Part shown: positions 7,869 through 16,098 of the stretch, one piece after another
Position numbering within the stretch: the first letter of the stretch is position 1
How the letters are laid out: each line of letters begins with the position of its first letter
DNA from: Sphingomonas faeni
Lineage (GTDB): Bacteria; Pseudomonadota; Alphaproteobacteria; Sphingomonadales; Sphingomonadaceae
Direction: 5' to 3'
Length of the DNA stretch: 64,000 nucleotides
Assembly (NCBI RefSeq): GCF_023195535.1
Contig: NZ_JALPNF010000008.1
Coordinates: forward strand, 62,001 to 126,000
Notes under the pieces: generated by a model
Seen by the model: only the letters and a program-made list of their open reading frames with translations
The model's database searches: none
What the model was told of the DNA's origin: nothing
Translations under genes and position numbers: made by a program

Positions 7869-8159
7869 TCAGTGCAACTGGTCGTAGAGATCCAGCCACT
7901 CCGGATTGATCGTGGCGATCAGCTCGTCCTTCCACGACCGTTTCCACGCCTTGAGCATCTTCTCGCGAGCGATCGCATCCTGGATCGTTTCGTGCTGCTC
8001 GGCGAATACGAGGATCTTGAGTCCGTACCGCCTGCAATAGGCCGACCCGGTATCCATTCGATGCTGATGAACCCGGGACGCCAGATACGCGGTGACGCCG
8101 ATGTACAACATGCCGAATGGCTTGTTCGCCATCATGTAGACCCAGCCGCCCTGCGCCAT
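7869..8159 (-). CDS. GIY-YIG nuclease domain protein
   Basis: This 96-residue protein is essentially one GIY-YIG domain. Tyr8 in WVYMMA and Tyr19-Ile20-Gly21 form the GIY and YIG strands, Arg29 (ASRVHQHR) is the expected catalytic Arg, and Glu66 (AIAREKMLKAW) the metal-binding Glu. It resembles the UPF0213/YhbQ-type small single-domain proteins, whose physiological substrate is unsettled. The active-site set looks intact, so it may be a working nuclease. It is enclosed by inverted 122-bp palindromic elements at 7715 and 8193, about 32 bp from each end. This suggests a link between nuclease and repeat, discussed in the findings. Confidence 0.9.
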   Translation of the reverse strand: MAQGGWVYMMANKPFGMLYIGVTAYLASRVHQHRMDTGSAYCRRYGLKILVFAEQHETIQDAIAREKMLKAWKRSWKDELIATINPEWLDLYDQLH

Positions 8160-8192
8160 GCCCGCCCCCCATCCATCATCCCAGATTCAATC

Positions 8193-8314
8193 GTCATCCC
8201 AGCGAAAGCTGGGATCTCCTGCGGCGAGGAGGAACGCGCCCCGTCCAATATCCCGTACCAAGTGGGACGGGGGCGCTCCTAGCCGCGGAATATCCCAGCT
8301 TTCGCTGGGATGAC
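8193..8314. repeat. 122-bp palindromic element, TCCCAGC-GAAA-GCTGGGA family, right copy
   Basis: Same length and same outer and inner arms as 7715-7836, but inserted in the opposite orientation: here the CTCCTGCGGCGAGGAGGAACG arm is on the left and GCGCTCCTAGCCGCGGAAT is on the right. The core differs. It lies between the GIY-YIG start and the HerA-like stop. Confidence 0.9.
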
Positions 8315-8328
8315 GGGGGAGTCAAATT

Positions 8329-9792
8329 TTACGCAGCCTCAGCCGGCAGCGTCGTCCAGCCCAGCCCCGGGATCGTGATCGAGCGCTTGCCGGCCAGATC
8401 GGTACGGCAAACGATCAGTTCGCGGCTCTCGATATAGCCGATCAGCCGCTTCACGCGGCCGATTGAACTCGTGCCGTAGGTTGCTGCAATGCGCGCGTCC
8501 GAGGGACACGGCTCGCCTTCGCGCGCCGCGCGCGCGACCAGCAGGAACGCTCCGAGCATGTCGTCGGGCAACCCGCTCGCGACGTCCAGCGCGGCGGTCC
8601 AGGCCTCGTCGGTCATGTCGAAGATCCCCGCGCGGGCACAACTGAGACGCCGCACGAAACCAGGCAAATCCAGCGGCGGCTTGGCGAGCCCCCCCATCCG
8701 ACAGCGCACCTGGAAATCCTGGAACAGCACCGATGGCGGCCGCAACGTCGACTCCGGATCCTCGACGATCGCGCGGAAGACGTCGGCATACACCGCTTCG
8801 ACCTCGTCGTCGGTCTTTTCCGGCGGCGGTGGCGCGGCGGTACGCGGATCGGGCGGGCGGGCGATGCCGTCGAGCAGTTCCTCCGCCGGCACGCGACGCG
8901 GGCGCGAATCGAACATCAGGCCCAGTTCTGGGGCGTCGACCACCGGCTCGGACAGCAGGTCCTGCAGGTCCATCGGCGCGGCGCTGGGGAGGGGGGTGAG
9001 CTTGGGGCTGCCGCTCCGCGCGGACGTCGCGACGTCGCCGATCTTCACCGTGATCGGTCGCCGTGAGACTGCCGGCCCGAGCGCCATGAACGTACCGCGC
9101 TGGAGATCGCGAATCGCTTCGGCCTGACGCCGCTCCATGCCGAGCAGATCGGCGGCACGTGCCATGTCGATGTCGAGGAAGGTGCGGCCCATCAGGAAGT
9201 TCGACGCTTCCGCCGCGACGTTCTTCGCCAGTTTCGCGAGGCGCTGCGTCGCGATCACGCCGGCGAGGCCGCGCTTACGCCCGCGGCACATCAGGTTGGT
9301 CATCGCCGCCAGCGACGCGCGGCGCACTTCCTCCGACACTTCGCCACCAGTGACAGGCGCGAACATCTGCGCCTCGTCGACGACCACCAGTACCGGATAC
9401 CAATGCTCGCGCGGGGCATCGAACAGCGCGGACAGGAACGATGCGGCGCACCGCATCTGCCCCTCGACCTCCAGCCCTTCGAGGCTCAGCACAGCCGACG
9501 TCCGATGTTCGCGCAACCGCGTGGCGATCCGCGAAATCTCGCGTTCGCTATAGTCGCCCGCCTCGATCACGACATGGCCGTGCGGCCCCGCGAGCGTCAC
9601 GAAATCGCCTTCCGGATCGATCACGATTTGCTGGACATGCCCCGCCGATCGCTCGAGCAGCCGGCGCAGCAGATGCGATTTCCCCGAGCCCGAATTGCCC
9701 TGCACCAACAGGCGGGTGGCGAGTAGTTCCTCCAGGTCGACGCCGACGGCAGTACCATTGCCGTCGGTGCCCATATTCACGCTAACCGTCAT
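8329..9792 (-). CDS. HerA/DUF87-type ATP-binding protein
   Basis: This 487-residue P-loop ATPase has Walker A GNSGSGKS at residues 32-39 and a Walker B VLVVVDEAQMF near residue 150, followed by a MTNLMCRGRKRGL segment and ATQRLAKL, typical of the HerA/FtsK-like DUF87 group. The C-terminal third is Pro- and Asp-rich, then a compact helical domain. HerA proteins pump DNA, often with a nuclease such as NurA, but no NurA is visible here. ATG at 9792 is preferred because the 12-residue upstream extension has no family character. The neighbouring GIY-YIG gene is on the same strand, but a palindromic element separates them. Confidence 0.82.
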   Translation of the reverse strand: MTVSVNMGTDGNGTAVGVDLEELLATRLLVQGNSGSGKSHLLRRLLERSAGHVQQIVIDPEGDFVTLAGPHGHVVIEAGDYSEREISRIATRLREHRTSAVLSLEGLEVEGQMRCAASFLSALFDAPREHWYPVLVVVDEAQMFAPVTGGEVSEEVRRASLAAMTNLMCRGRKRGLAGVIATQRLAKLAKNVAAEASNFLMGRTFLDIDMARAADLLGMERRQAEAIRDLQRGTFMALGPAVSRRPITVKIGDVATSARSGSPKLTPLPSAAPMDLQDLLSEPVVDAPELGLMFDSRPRRVPAEELLDGIARPPDPRTAAPPPPEKTDDEVEAVYADVFRAIVEDPESTLRPPSVLFQDFQVRCRMGGLAKPPLDLPGFVRRLSCARAGIFDMTDEAWTAALDVASGLPDDMLGAFLLVARAAREGEPCPSDARIAATYGTSSIGRVKRLIGYIESRELIVCRTDLAGKRSITIPGLGWTTLPAEAA

Positions 9793-9862
9793 GCCGCGCG
9801 TTTGGCAGGTGCGGGCGTGTCGGAGCAAGGAGTCTTTGTGGGGTGCAGCTATTCAGCGTCGC

Positions 9863-9985
9863 GATCCTCCCCCGCCAGGGGGAGGTGGCTGGCGCTTGCC
9901 AGACGGAGGGGGAGGAAAGGGCAACGCCTGTTCCGTGTCCTCCCCCTCCGACGCTTCGCGCCACCTCCCCCTGGCGGGGGAGGAT
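9863..9985. repeat. Composite palindromic element, CCTCCCCC-GCCA-GGGGGAGG family
   Basis: The outer arms are perfect inverted repeats of about 25 bp (ATCCTCCCCCGCCAGGGGGA start). The inner CCAGACGGAGGGGGAGGA pairs in part with TCCTCCCCCTCCG. It lies between two divergent genes, the HerA-like and DUF1003 genes. Copies are at 14988 and 31949. Confidence 0.85.
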
Positions 9986-10055
9986 GAGCAAGGCTCCGTC
10001 GCACCCAGGGCTTTGCGCGCTGGAATAATCCGCAATCCCGGCTAGGCCTTGGGGC

Positions 10056-10598
10056 ATGGCCACACATTCCCCGCTCGCCGATCTCTCGCAACGCCTGCTC
10101 GGCAAGGCGCCGGACGATCTCGACGAGGAGGAGCGCCGTGTCCTCGCCGGTATAGAATCGGGTACGACCGTCAGTCGCGACGCCGCCGACGTCTCGGACG
10201 AACAGGCGACTTTCGGCGAGCGGCTGTCCGACCGCGTCGCGAAGATCGGCGGGTCGTGGGCGTTCATCATCGCCTTCACGCTGGTGCTGATCGGCTGGAT
10301 GCTGCTGAATTCGGACATCCTCGCGCATTTCGGCCGGGCGTTCGATCCGTATCCCTACATCTTCCTCAACTTGCTGCTGTCGACCGTCGCGGCGATCCAG
10401 GCGCCGGTGATCATGATGAGCCAGAACCGGCAATCGGCGAAGGATCGCCTCGCCGCCAGCCTCGATTACGAGACCAATTTGCGCGCGGAGCTCGACATCC
10501 TGCGCATCCATCACAAGATCGACCATCTCGTGCTGGCCCGGCTCGACGCGATCGAGCAGAAGATAGACGGTCTGGCGAAAAGCGCCCCCGGAGCCTAA
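10056..10598 (+). CDS. DUF1003 domain membrane protein
   Basis: This 180-residue protein has a polar N-terminal part of about 65 residues, two closely spaced membrane segments (roughly 70-92 and 105-123, the second LNLLLSTVAAIQAPVIMMSQNRQ), and a helical C-terminal tail rich in Asp, Arg and His. The GGSWAFII...NLLLSTVAAIQAP...NRQ pattern is the DUF1003 signature. No function is established for the family. The yebC gene begins 30 bp downstream on the same strand, so a shared transcript is likely. Confidence 0.88.
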   Translation: MATHSPLADLSQRLLGKAPDDLDEEERRVLAGIESGTTVSRDAADVSDEQATFGERLSDRVAKIGGSWAFIIAFTLVLIGWMLLNSDILAHFGRAFDPYPYIFLNLLLSTVAAIQAPVIMMSQNRQSAKDRLAASLDYETNLRAELDILRIHHKIDHLVLARLDAIEQKIDGLAKSAPGA

Positions 10599-10628
10599 GA
10601 GCGGCGCTTCAGGCTATTAGAGGCACCG

Positions 10629-11372
10629 ATGGCAGGCCATTCCAAATACAAGAATATCATGTACCGCAAGGGCGCGCAGGACAAGAAGCGCTCGTCGGCG
10701 TTCAGCAAGCTCAGCCGGGAAATCACGGTCGCGGCCAAGATGGGGCTGCCCGACGTCGACATGAACCCGCGCCTGCGCGCGGCGGTGAACGCGGCCAAGG
10801 CGGCGTCGCTGCCGAAGGAGAACATCCAGCGCTCGATCGACAAGGCGAGCCGCGGCGATGCCGAGAATTACGAAGAGATCCGCTACGAGGGTTTCGGTCC
10901 CGGCGGCGTGTCGCTGATCATCGAGGCGCTGACCGACAACCGCAACCGCACCGCGACCAACGTGCGTGTCGCGGTCGGCAAGAACGGCGGCAACTTGGGC
11001 GCGGGCGGTTCGGTCAGCCATGCGTTCGACCGCGTCGGGCTGATCTCGTATCCGGCGAGCGCGGGCGATGCCGACACGGTGTTCGAGGCGGCGCTCGAAG
11101 CGGGCGCCGAGGACGTCACGTCGAGCGAGGACGGCCATGAGGTCTGGACCGCGCAGGGCGACCTGCACGAGGTGGCCAAGGCGTTGGAAGCCAAGCTCGG
11201 CGAGGCCGAAGGCGCCAAGCTCGCCTGGCGTCCGCAGGTCATGGTCGCGGTTGAGGCGGACGATGCGGCGACCTTGTTCAAGCTGATCGATGCGCTCGAC
11301 GAGGACGACGACGTGCAGACCGTCTGGGGCAATTACGAGATCTCCGACGAGATCATGGAGTCGCTGGGTTGA
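10629..11372 (+). CDS. yebC: YebC/PmpR family protein
   Basis: This 247-residue protein begins [21 protein letters not shown], the near-invariant start of the YebC family, and continues with the usual three-domain pattern ([49 protein letters not shown]). Members have been described as transcriptional regulators and more recently as factors that relieve ribosome stalling. In many proteobacteria yebC sits directly before ruvC, as here. Confidence 0.95.
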   Translation: MAGHSKYKNIMYRKGAQDKKRSSAFSKLSREITVAAKMGLPDVDMNPRLRAAVNAAKAASLPKENIQRSIDKASRGDAENYEEIRYEGFGPGGVSLIIEALTDNRNRTATNVRVAVGKNGGNLGAGGSVSHAFDRVGLISYPASAGDADTVFEAALEAGAEDVTSSEDGHEVWTAQGDLHEVAKALEAKLGEAEGAKLAWRPQVMVAVEADDAATLFKLIDALDEDDDVQTVWGNYEISDEIMESLG

Positions 11373-11394
11373 GCCATTGAGATGAAGAAGGCGG

Positions 11395-11558
11395 GTTCAC
11401 GCGGAGACGCGGAGACGCGGAGAGTTGTGCCGTGCGGATCCGTCCTCCGCGCCAGCGGCCTCAAATCTGTTGGCCAGCCTAGCGGAGTAAAAGTCCCGCT
11501 AACGCGACCCGATCGCCAGGAACGCACCCCCTCCGCGTCTCCGCGTCTCCGCGTGAAC
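11395..11558. repeat. Perfect 28-bp inverted repeat with 108-bp loop
   Basis: GTTCACGCGGAGACGCGGAG... (11395-11422) is exactly complementary to 11531-11558. Each arm is three copies of an 8-bp GCGGAGAC-type unit. It fills the yebC-ruvC gap and belongs to no other family in the window. Confidence 0.9.
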
Positions 11559-11575
11559 CAACTTTCTACTTTCCC

Positions 11576-12082
11576 ATGATCATCCTGGGACTAGACCCCG
11601 GCCTCGGCACCACAGGCTGGGGCGTCATTCGCGCCGATGGCAACCGCCTGAGCCATATCGCCAACGGCCAGATCAAGACCGACCCGTCGATGGCGCTGCC
11701 CCGCCGCCTGACCGCGCTCTACAACGCGCTGATCGACGTCATCCGTACCGAGCGGCCCGATGGTGCCGCGGTCGAGGAAGTGCTCGGCAACACCAACGCG
11801 CAATCGACGCTGAAGCTGGGCCAGGCGCGCGGCGTCGTGCTGCTCGCCGCGGCGGGGGCGGGGCTGCATATCGGCGAATACCACCCGTCGACCGTCAAGA
11901 AGGGCGTCGTCGGCACCGGCGGCGCGGACAAGAAGCAGATCCAGGCGATGATGGCAGTGCTGCTGCCCGGCGCGAAGCTCGCCGGCCCCGACGCCGCCGA
12001 TGCGCTCGCGGTGGCGATCACCCACGCCCATCATGTCGCGAGCGCGGCCGCGCTGTCGCGTCGCACCGGCGTGAGTGCCTGA
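11576..12082 (+). CDS. ruvC: Holliday junction endonuclease RuvC
   Basis: RuvC resolves Holliday junctions with RuvAB. The 168 residues show the four catalytic acidic positions: Asp7 in ILGLDPGLG, the Glu of [10 protein letters not shown], and two Asp in the [15 protein letters not shown] segment. The start ATGATCATCCTGG directly follows the 28-bp-arm inverted repeat. In relatives ruvC is normally followed closely by ruvA; here 2.27 kb of unrelated sequence intervenes. Confidence 0.96.
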   Translation: MIILGLDPGLGTTGWGVIRADGNRLSHIANGQIKTDPSMALPRRLTALYNALIDVIRTERPDGAAVEEVLGNTNAQSTLKLGQARGVVLLAAAGAGLHIGEYHPSTVKKGVVGTGGADKKQIQAMMAVLLPGAKLAGPDAADALAVAITHAHHVASAAALSRRTGVSA

Positions 12083-12671
12083 ACCCATCTGGGATTGTTA
12101 TCGGGGTCTGTCGAGGCGAGCGGTATCTCGATGCCGGGCGTCCGAGATGGCATGCGTCGCTTTGCCGCGGCAGGTCTTTAATATTTCGAGGACGGTTGGC
12201 GCTACCGGGCGCTAATCGTCGTTTCCTGTCGCGACGATCATTCCGCGATACCCGGCAGTTTAAGCAATGAGATCATGCGACTTAAAAACAGTCAAATCTT
12301 GATTGTAAAAATATGATCCTATCAGATTCGTTGGTCTTAGTTTGTTTGTGTTGCCAAGTCTTCGCAGCCGTGACCAGATAGAAAAAATCTTAAAAGATTT
12401 AAGCGACTACTGAGTCGCACAGAAATAATCCGACATCACGTAAAGCACGCTCAGATGGTTTGCCCAGGTCGCACATGGCGACAAGCCTCGATCCTGTTCG
12501 AGCACCGCACCCCTCGCCTTCGACCCACCCGCCGCCCCCTTGCTGTGGAGCGCCGGGAAGACCCCGTAAAGTTCAGGCGGCAGACCGCTGGCGCCAATGT
12601 CGCGTATCCGGCGCTGGCGCGTGCGCATGTACGCGTGACCGCACGCTTCGACTTCGCTGTGAAAGATTACC
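12083..12671. other. 589-bp gene-free stretch with an AT-rich island
   Basis: About 12250-12440 is strikingly AT-rich compared with everything around it, with runs such as GTAAAAATATGATCC and GAAAAAATCTTAAAAG. This marks the start of the block separating ruvC and ruvA. The last 210 bp are GC-rich with short open frames on both strands that I cannot assign to a family; they may be eroded coding DNA. A promoter for the next gene is probably here. Confidence 0.6.
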
Positions 12672-13835
12672 ATGACCGTCTCGAAGATTCGTCGCCGTGT
12701 CGCGATTTTGCCGAACCTGTCGATCCGGCAACTGGGCGACGCGGGCCGTATCCCGATCGCCGACGCCGCGACGCTAACCGAGGCGCTTGGCGGCAATTCG
12801 GGTAATGTCGCCTATGTCGACGGGCTGGTCGCGTCGTTGGCCGCCTCGCACATGATTACGTGGAGTACGCCCCCCGAAATCGTCCGCGCTAATGCCGATA
12901 TTCTCGTCGTCGCGTGTGCCAACCAGCTTGGCGATCATGTCGACCTGTCGGGCTGGGCAGCACGTCTCGCGGCGTTCGGCTTGCCCGTCCTGCTGGTTGG
13001 TCTTGGTGCGCAGGCGCCGGGTATTGGCGCGGCTCTCGCGTTGAAGGACGGCACCCGCGCTGCGTTGGACGTCGTCGCGGCCGCCGCTGGCGCGGCGCCC
13101 GCCATGCTCGTCCGCGGCGCGTATACGGCCGAGATCCTGGCGCGCAACGGCTATGCCTCGACCATTATCGGCTGTCCGTCGCTGTTCCTGTCGCCGACGA
13201 GAGACCTGGGCGGGCGGATCGCGGCGCGGGTCGCCGCCGGGCTCGGGACGCGACCGGCGATCGCGGCCGGGCATCATCACCATGCCGACATGGCGCCCGA
13301 ACACCGCCTGATCGCCGCGGCCGATCGTCACGACGGTTGCTATATCGTCCAGCATCCCGAGACGATGATCGCGCTGGCCCGATCGGATCTTGCCGATACC
13401 CAAAGCGCCGATTTTGCGCTGCTCGCACAGCGGTTGCTGCCCGGCCTCGACGGCGCGCAGGTCCTGGAGTGGGGGCGTCGGCGGGCCTTCGTCTTTACTG
13501 ACAGCCAGACCTGGATGAGCTTTCTGCGGCGCTATGATTATGCGATCGGACCGCGGTTTCACGGCGTGGCGCTCGCCATCCAGGCCGAGCGACCGGGAGT
13601 CGTCCTGCATGTCGACAGTCGCACGCGCGAAATGGCCGAGACCATGGCGATACCGTCGCGGCCCTTCGACGACGATCCGGTATCCGACCTGCGCGAGATC
13701 GTCGCGACCGCCTGGACCGCCGAAGCCGGGGCAGCGTTCGACACGCGCCGCGCCGCGCTCGCGAAGACGTTCCGCACCGCGTTGCAGGCGCATGACATCG
13801 CCGTCAGCGCGCGGCTGTCAACTCTTTGCGGATGA
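12672..13835 (+). CDS. Polysaccharide pyruvyl transferase family protein
   Basis: This 387-residue protein has an alternating alpha/beta fold. Its C-terminal half contains YDYAIGPRFHGVALAIQAERPGVVLHVDSRT, the hallmark of the polysaccharide pyruvyl transferase family; the His in RFHG is likely important for catalysis. These enzymes add pyruvyl ketals to sugars of exopolysaccharides or cell-wall polymers. The exact substrate is unknown. Its stop overlaps an ATG of a truncated AMP-ligase remnant (ATGA), so it was once the first gene of a longer operon. It stands between ruvC and ruvA with no polysaccharide genes nearby, consistent with acquisition and decay. Confidence 0.8.
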   Translation: MTVSKIRRRVAILPNLSIRQLGDAGRIPIADAATLTEALGGNSGNVAYVDGLVASLAASHMITWSTPPEIVRANADILVVACANQLGDHVDLSGWAARLAAFGLPVLLVGLGAQAPGIGAALALKDGTRAALDVVAAAAGAAPAMLVRGAYTAEILARNGYASTIIGCPSLFLSPTRDLGGRIAARVAAGLGTRPAIAAGHHHHADMAPEHRLIAAADRHDGCYIVQHPETMIALARSDLADTQSADFALLAQRLLPGLDGAQVLEWGRRRAFVFTDSQTWMSFLRRYDYAIGPRFHGVALAIQAERPGVVLHVDSRTREMAETMAIPSRPFDDDPVSDLREIVATAWTAEAGAAFDTRRAALAKTFRTALQAHDIAVSARLSTLCG

Positions 13836-14026
13836 CGCGGCGGCCCACCCAACCCATCGGGCTGATCGCGCCCCGATCGTCGCCCGACCTGCTCTATGCG
13901 TTCGTCGGTGCGATCCTGGCGGGCTGCGTTCCGGCGATGATGCCCTTGCCCGCGACCAAGCAGGATCCGGTGCGGTTCTGGGATAGCCATACCCGGTTGT
14001 TCCAGCACATCGGCGGGGGATTCTAG
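13832..14026 (+). pseudogene. AMP-dependent ligase (acyl-AMP synthetase) remnant
   Basis: The 64-codon open frame starts with ATGA overlapping the pyruvyl transferase stop. Its core, IGLIAPRSSPDLLYAFVGAI followed by LAGCVPAMMPLPATKQDP, looks like the early region of acyl-AMP ligases (the LLxAFxGxLLAG...P motif). The several hundred residues that should follow, including the P-loop-like and adenylate-forming motifs, are missing. A stop is reached just before an acyl-carrier-protein-like remnant in another frame. It could instead be a short expressed peptide, but no family supports that. Confidence 0.55.
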
Positions 14027-14028
14027 CT

Positions 14029-14298
14029 ACCGATACGATCGGCGCCGCGATCTTCGATGCGGCGGTTGTCGACGTGGCGACCACCGCCGACGATGTCGCT
14101 GGCTGGCATTCGCTGGCGCACGCCACGCTGTTGATCCGGATCGAGAAACACTTCAACGTCGATCTCGGACTGGAAGGCAAAGGCGGGTAGGATCTCGGCG
14201 CGATGCCGAACCTGGCGAACTTGGTCAGCAGCATGAGCATGGCCGGCGCGAGTGCCGCGGACCTGAAGGCGCATGCGGGGTTCGATCGGCTCCCGTAG
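14029..14298 (+). pseudogene. Acyl carrier protein remnant with premature stop
   Basis: One frame reads TIGAAIFDAAVVDVATTADD then VAGWHSLAHATLLIRIEKHF, matching an acyl carrier protein around its phosphopantetheine site (usual GWDSL). The Ser remains, but the preceding Asp is His. A TAG follows shortly after, then the same frame continues as DLGAMPNLANLVSSM, the expected last helix. No start codon or ribosome site fits the beginning. The combination indicates a dead gene, formerly paired with the AMP-ligase remnant. Frame +1 relative to that remnant. Confidence 0.6.
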
Positions 14299-14356
14299 GC
14301 GACCGCGAATTTTGAGAGGATGACGGGACGCACGCCATGTTCTACCGATCGCGGCA

Positions 14357-14956
14357 ATGATCGTGCATCTCAAAGGACGGCTGGACTCGACCGGCATCGA
14401 CCACGCCGTGATCGACGTCGGCGGCGTCGGCTATCTGGTCGGCGCGTCGGCGCGCACCTTGTCGGCGCTCGGACCGATCGGCGAGGCGTGCACGGTGTTC
14501 ACCGAATTGCTCGTCGGCGAGGATTTCCAGCGGCTGGTCGGGTTCTCGAGCGCGGACGAGCGCGACTGGTTCCGGTTGCTGACCGGTGTGCAGGGGGTCG
14601 GCGCACGCGTAGCGCTTGCGATCTTGTCGGCGCTGGAGCCGGTCGATCTCTCACGCGCGATCGCCAGTGGTGACAAGGCGATGGTCGCGCGGGCGAACGG
14701 CGTCGGACCCAAGCTCGCGCAGCGGATCGTCATGGAATTGAAGGACAAGGTCGGCGGCATCGCGCTGGGGCTCGGGCCAGCGGTGGTCAATGCCGCGCCG
14801 GGGGCGTCTGCGGATGCGGTGTCGGCGTTGCTCAACCTCGGCTTTCGGCCGAACGAGGCGAGCGTCGCGGTGGCGGCGGCGGACGAGGAACTGGGGCCGG
14901 GGGCTTCGCTTGATGCGTTGGTCCGGCTGGCGCTGCGGAAAGCGTCTAAGTCGTAG
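14357..14956 (+). CDS. ruvA: Holliday junction branch migration protein RuvA
   Basis: RuvA binds the four-way junction as a tetramer and loads RuvB. The 199-residue protein begins [11 protein letters not shown] with the usual OB-fold, carries tandem helix-hairpin-helix segments ([18 protein letters not shown] and [19 protein letters not shown]), a flexible linker and the RuvB-binding C-terminal domain ([19 protein letters not shown]). Length is typical. It is separated from ruvC by the foreign-looking block and from ruvB by a repeat and an opposite-strand gene. Confidence 0.95.
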   Translation: MIVHLKGRLDSTGIDHAVIDVGGVGYLVGASARTLSALGPIGEACTVFTELLVGEDFQRLVGFSSADERDWFRLLTGVQGVGARVALAILSALEPVDLSRAIASGDKAMVARANGVGPKLAQRIVMELKDKVGGIALGLGPAVVNAAPGASADAVSALLNLGFRPNEASVAVAAADEELGPGASLDALVRLALRKASKS

Positions 14957-14987
14957 TTTCACCCTGATTCCAGTTGGCTAAGCTGAC

Positions 14988-15111
14988 GATCCTCCCCCGC
15001 AAGGGGGAGGTGGCTGGCGGATGCCAGACGGAGGGGGAGGAAAGGGCAACCTCTGTCCCGTGCCCCCCCCTCCGTCGCCTTGGGCGCCACCTCCCCCTGG
15101 CGGGGGAGGAT
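14988..15111. repeat. Composite palindromic element, CCTCCCCC family
   Basis: Near copy of 9863-9985: GATCCTCCCCCGCAAGGGGG on the left and its inverse CCACCTCCCCCTGGCGGGGG on the right, with the same GCCAGACGGAGGGGGAGGA inner segment. It lies between the convergent ruvA and 2-hydroxyacid dehydrogenase genes. Confidence 0.85.
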
Positions 15112-15135
15112 TGGGAGTTGGATAACCCGGTCGGA

Positions 15136-16044
15136 TTAAAGCGGCGTGAGCAGCGCTTTCCCCGCAAAATGCGCGTCGAGGTTGGCAACTACCAACGCCG
15201 CCATCGCAGCCCTGCCATCGACGGTCGCGCTGCCTTGATGGGGTGACAGGACGACCTGATCCATCGTCTTGAGCGCATCGGGAACGGCAGGTTCGTCGGC
15301 GAACACGTCAAGTCCCGCGCCGGCGATCGTTCCGTCTTCGAGTGCCGCGATCAAGGCGGTTTCGTCGACCAGACTGCCACGCGCGATGTTTACGAAGATC
15401 CCGTTTTCTCCCAGCGCTGCAAGGACACCGGCGTCCACGATATGCGACGTCGCATCGCCACCCGGGGCGGCGATGATGAGCGCGTCGCACGCCGCCGCGA
15501 GCGAAGCGATATCGGCATGGAACACGCCTGCGAAATCCGGCTTGGCGGAGCGTGCGGTATAATGGAGTTCGGTCGCGAACGGCGCGGCGCGCCTGGCGAT
15601 CGCCTTGCCGATCCGGCCCAGCCCGAAGATGCCGATCCGTCGCCCGCTGGCGCGCCGAGAAAGGTCGACCTGCCACCCGCCGTCTCGCACCGCCCGGTCG
15701 TTGGCCACGATCCGCCGCTGCACCGCCAGCATCAGCCCGATCGCGAGGTCCGCGACGTCGTCGGTCAGCACGTCGGGCGTCGTCGTCACCGCGATGCCGC
15801 GCGCCTTGGCCGCAGCAAGGTCGATCCCGTCGTACCCGACGCCGTGGATCGCGATGATCTCCAGCGCGGGAAGGCGATCGAGCAGCGCCGTATCGACCAC
15901 GCTGGTCCCGCTACCGACGATCGCCCGCGTTGTCGCTGGGTGATCGGTACGGTGCAGCGTGAAGCGCTCGGCCAGCGCCGCCTCCAGCGCGGGCGAGACT
16001 CCCGCCAGCAGATACAGGTCGGGATGCGCAGTTTCGTTGGTCAT
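15136..16044 (-). CDS. D-isomer-specific 2-hydroxyacid dehydrogenase
   Basis: This 302-residue NAD(P)-dependent oxidoreductase has the Rossmann motif [16 protein letters not shown] near residue 145 and the family triad: Arg in [10 protein letters not shown], Glu in [10 protein letters not shown] and His in LSPHQGSAT. The Arg after GLGRIG and the lack of an acidic residue at the end of the second strand hint at NADPH use, as in glyoxylate/hydroxypyruvate reductases. The exact substrate is not readable. It is on the opposite strand between ruvA and ruvB, divergent from ruvB with 54 bp between the starts. Confidence 0.88.
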   Translation of the reverse strand: MTNETAHPDLYLLAGVSPALEAALAERFTLHRTDHPATTRAIVGSGTSVVDTALLDRLPALEIIAIHGVGYDGIDLAAAKARGIAVTTTPDVLTDDVADLAIGLMLAVQRRIVANDRAVRDGGWQVDLSRRASGRRIGIFGLGRIGKAIARRAAPFATELHYTARSAKPDFAGVFHADIASLAAACDALIIAAPGGDATSHIVDAGVLAALGENGIFVNIARGSLVDETALIAALEDGTIAGAGLDVFADEPAVPDALKTMDQVVLSPHQGSATVDGRAAMAALVVANLDAHFAGKALLTPL

Positions 16045-16098
16045 TGCACCCCCATAGCCGCCTTGCCCCCTTCACCGCGAGCGCGCTATCGCGAGCGG

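Noticed and set aside
12407..12805. Small frames on both strands before the pyruvyl transferase
   Set aside because: No recognisable family, and the plus and minus frames overlap each other; treated as unassigned intergenic DNA.
13559..14357. Minus-strand frames over the AMP-ligase and ACP remnants
   Set aside because: The plus-strand matches to ligase and carrier-protein motifs explain the region better.
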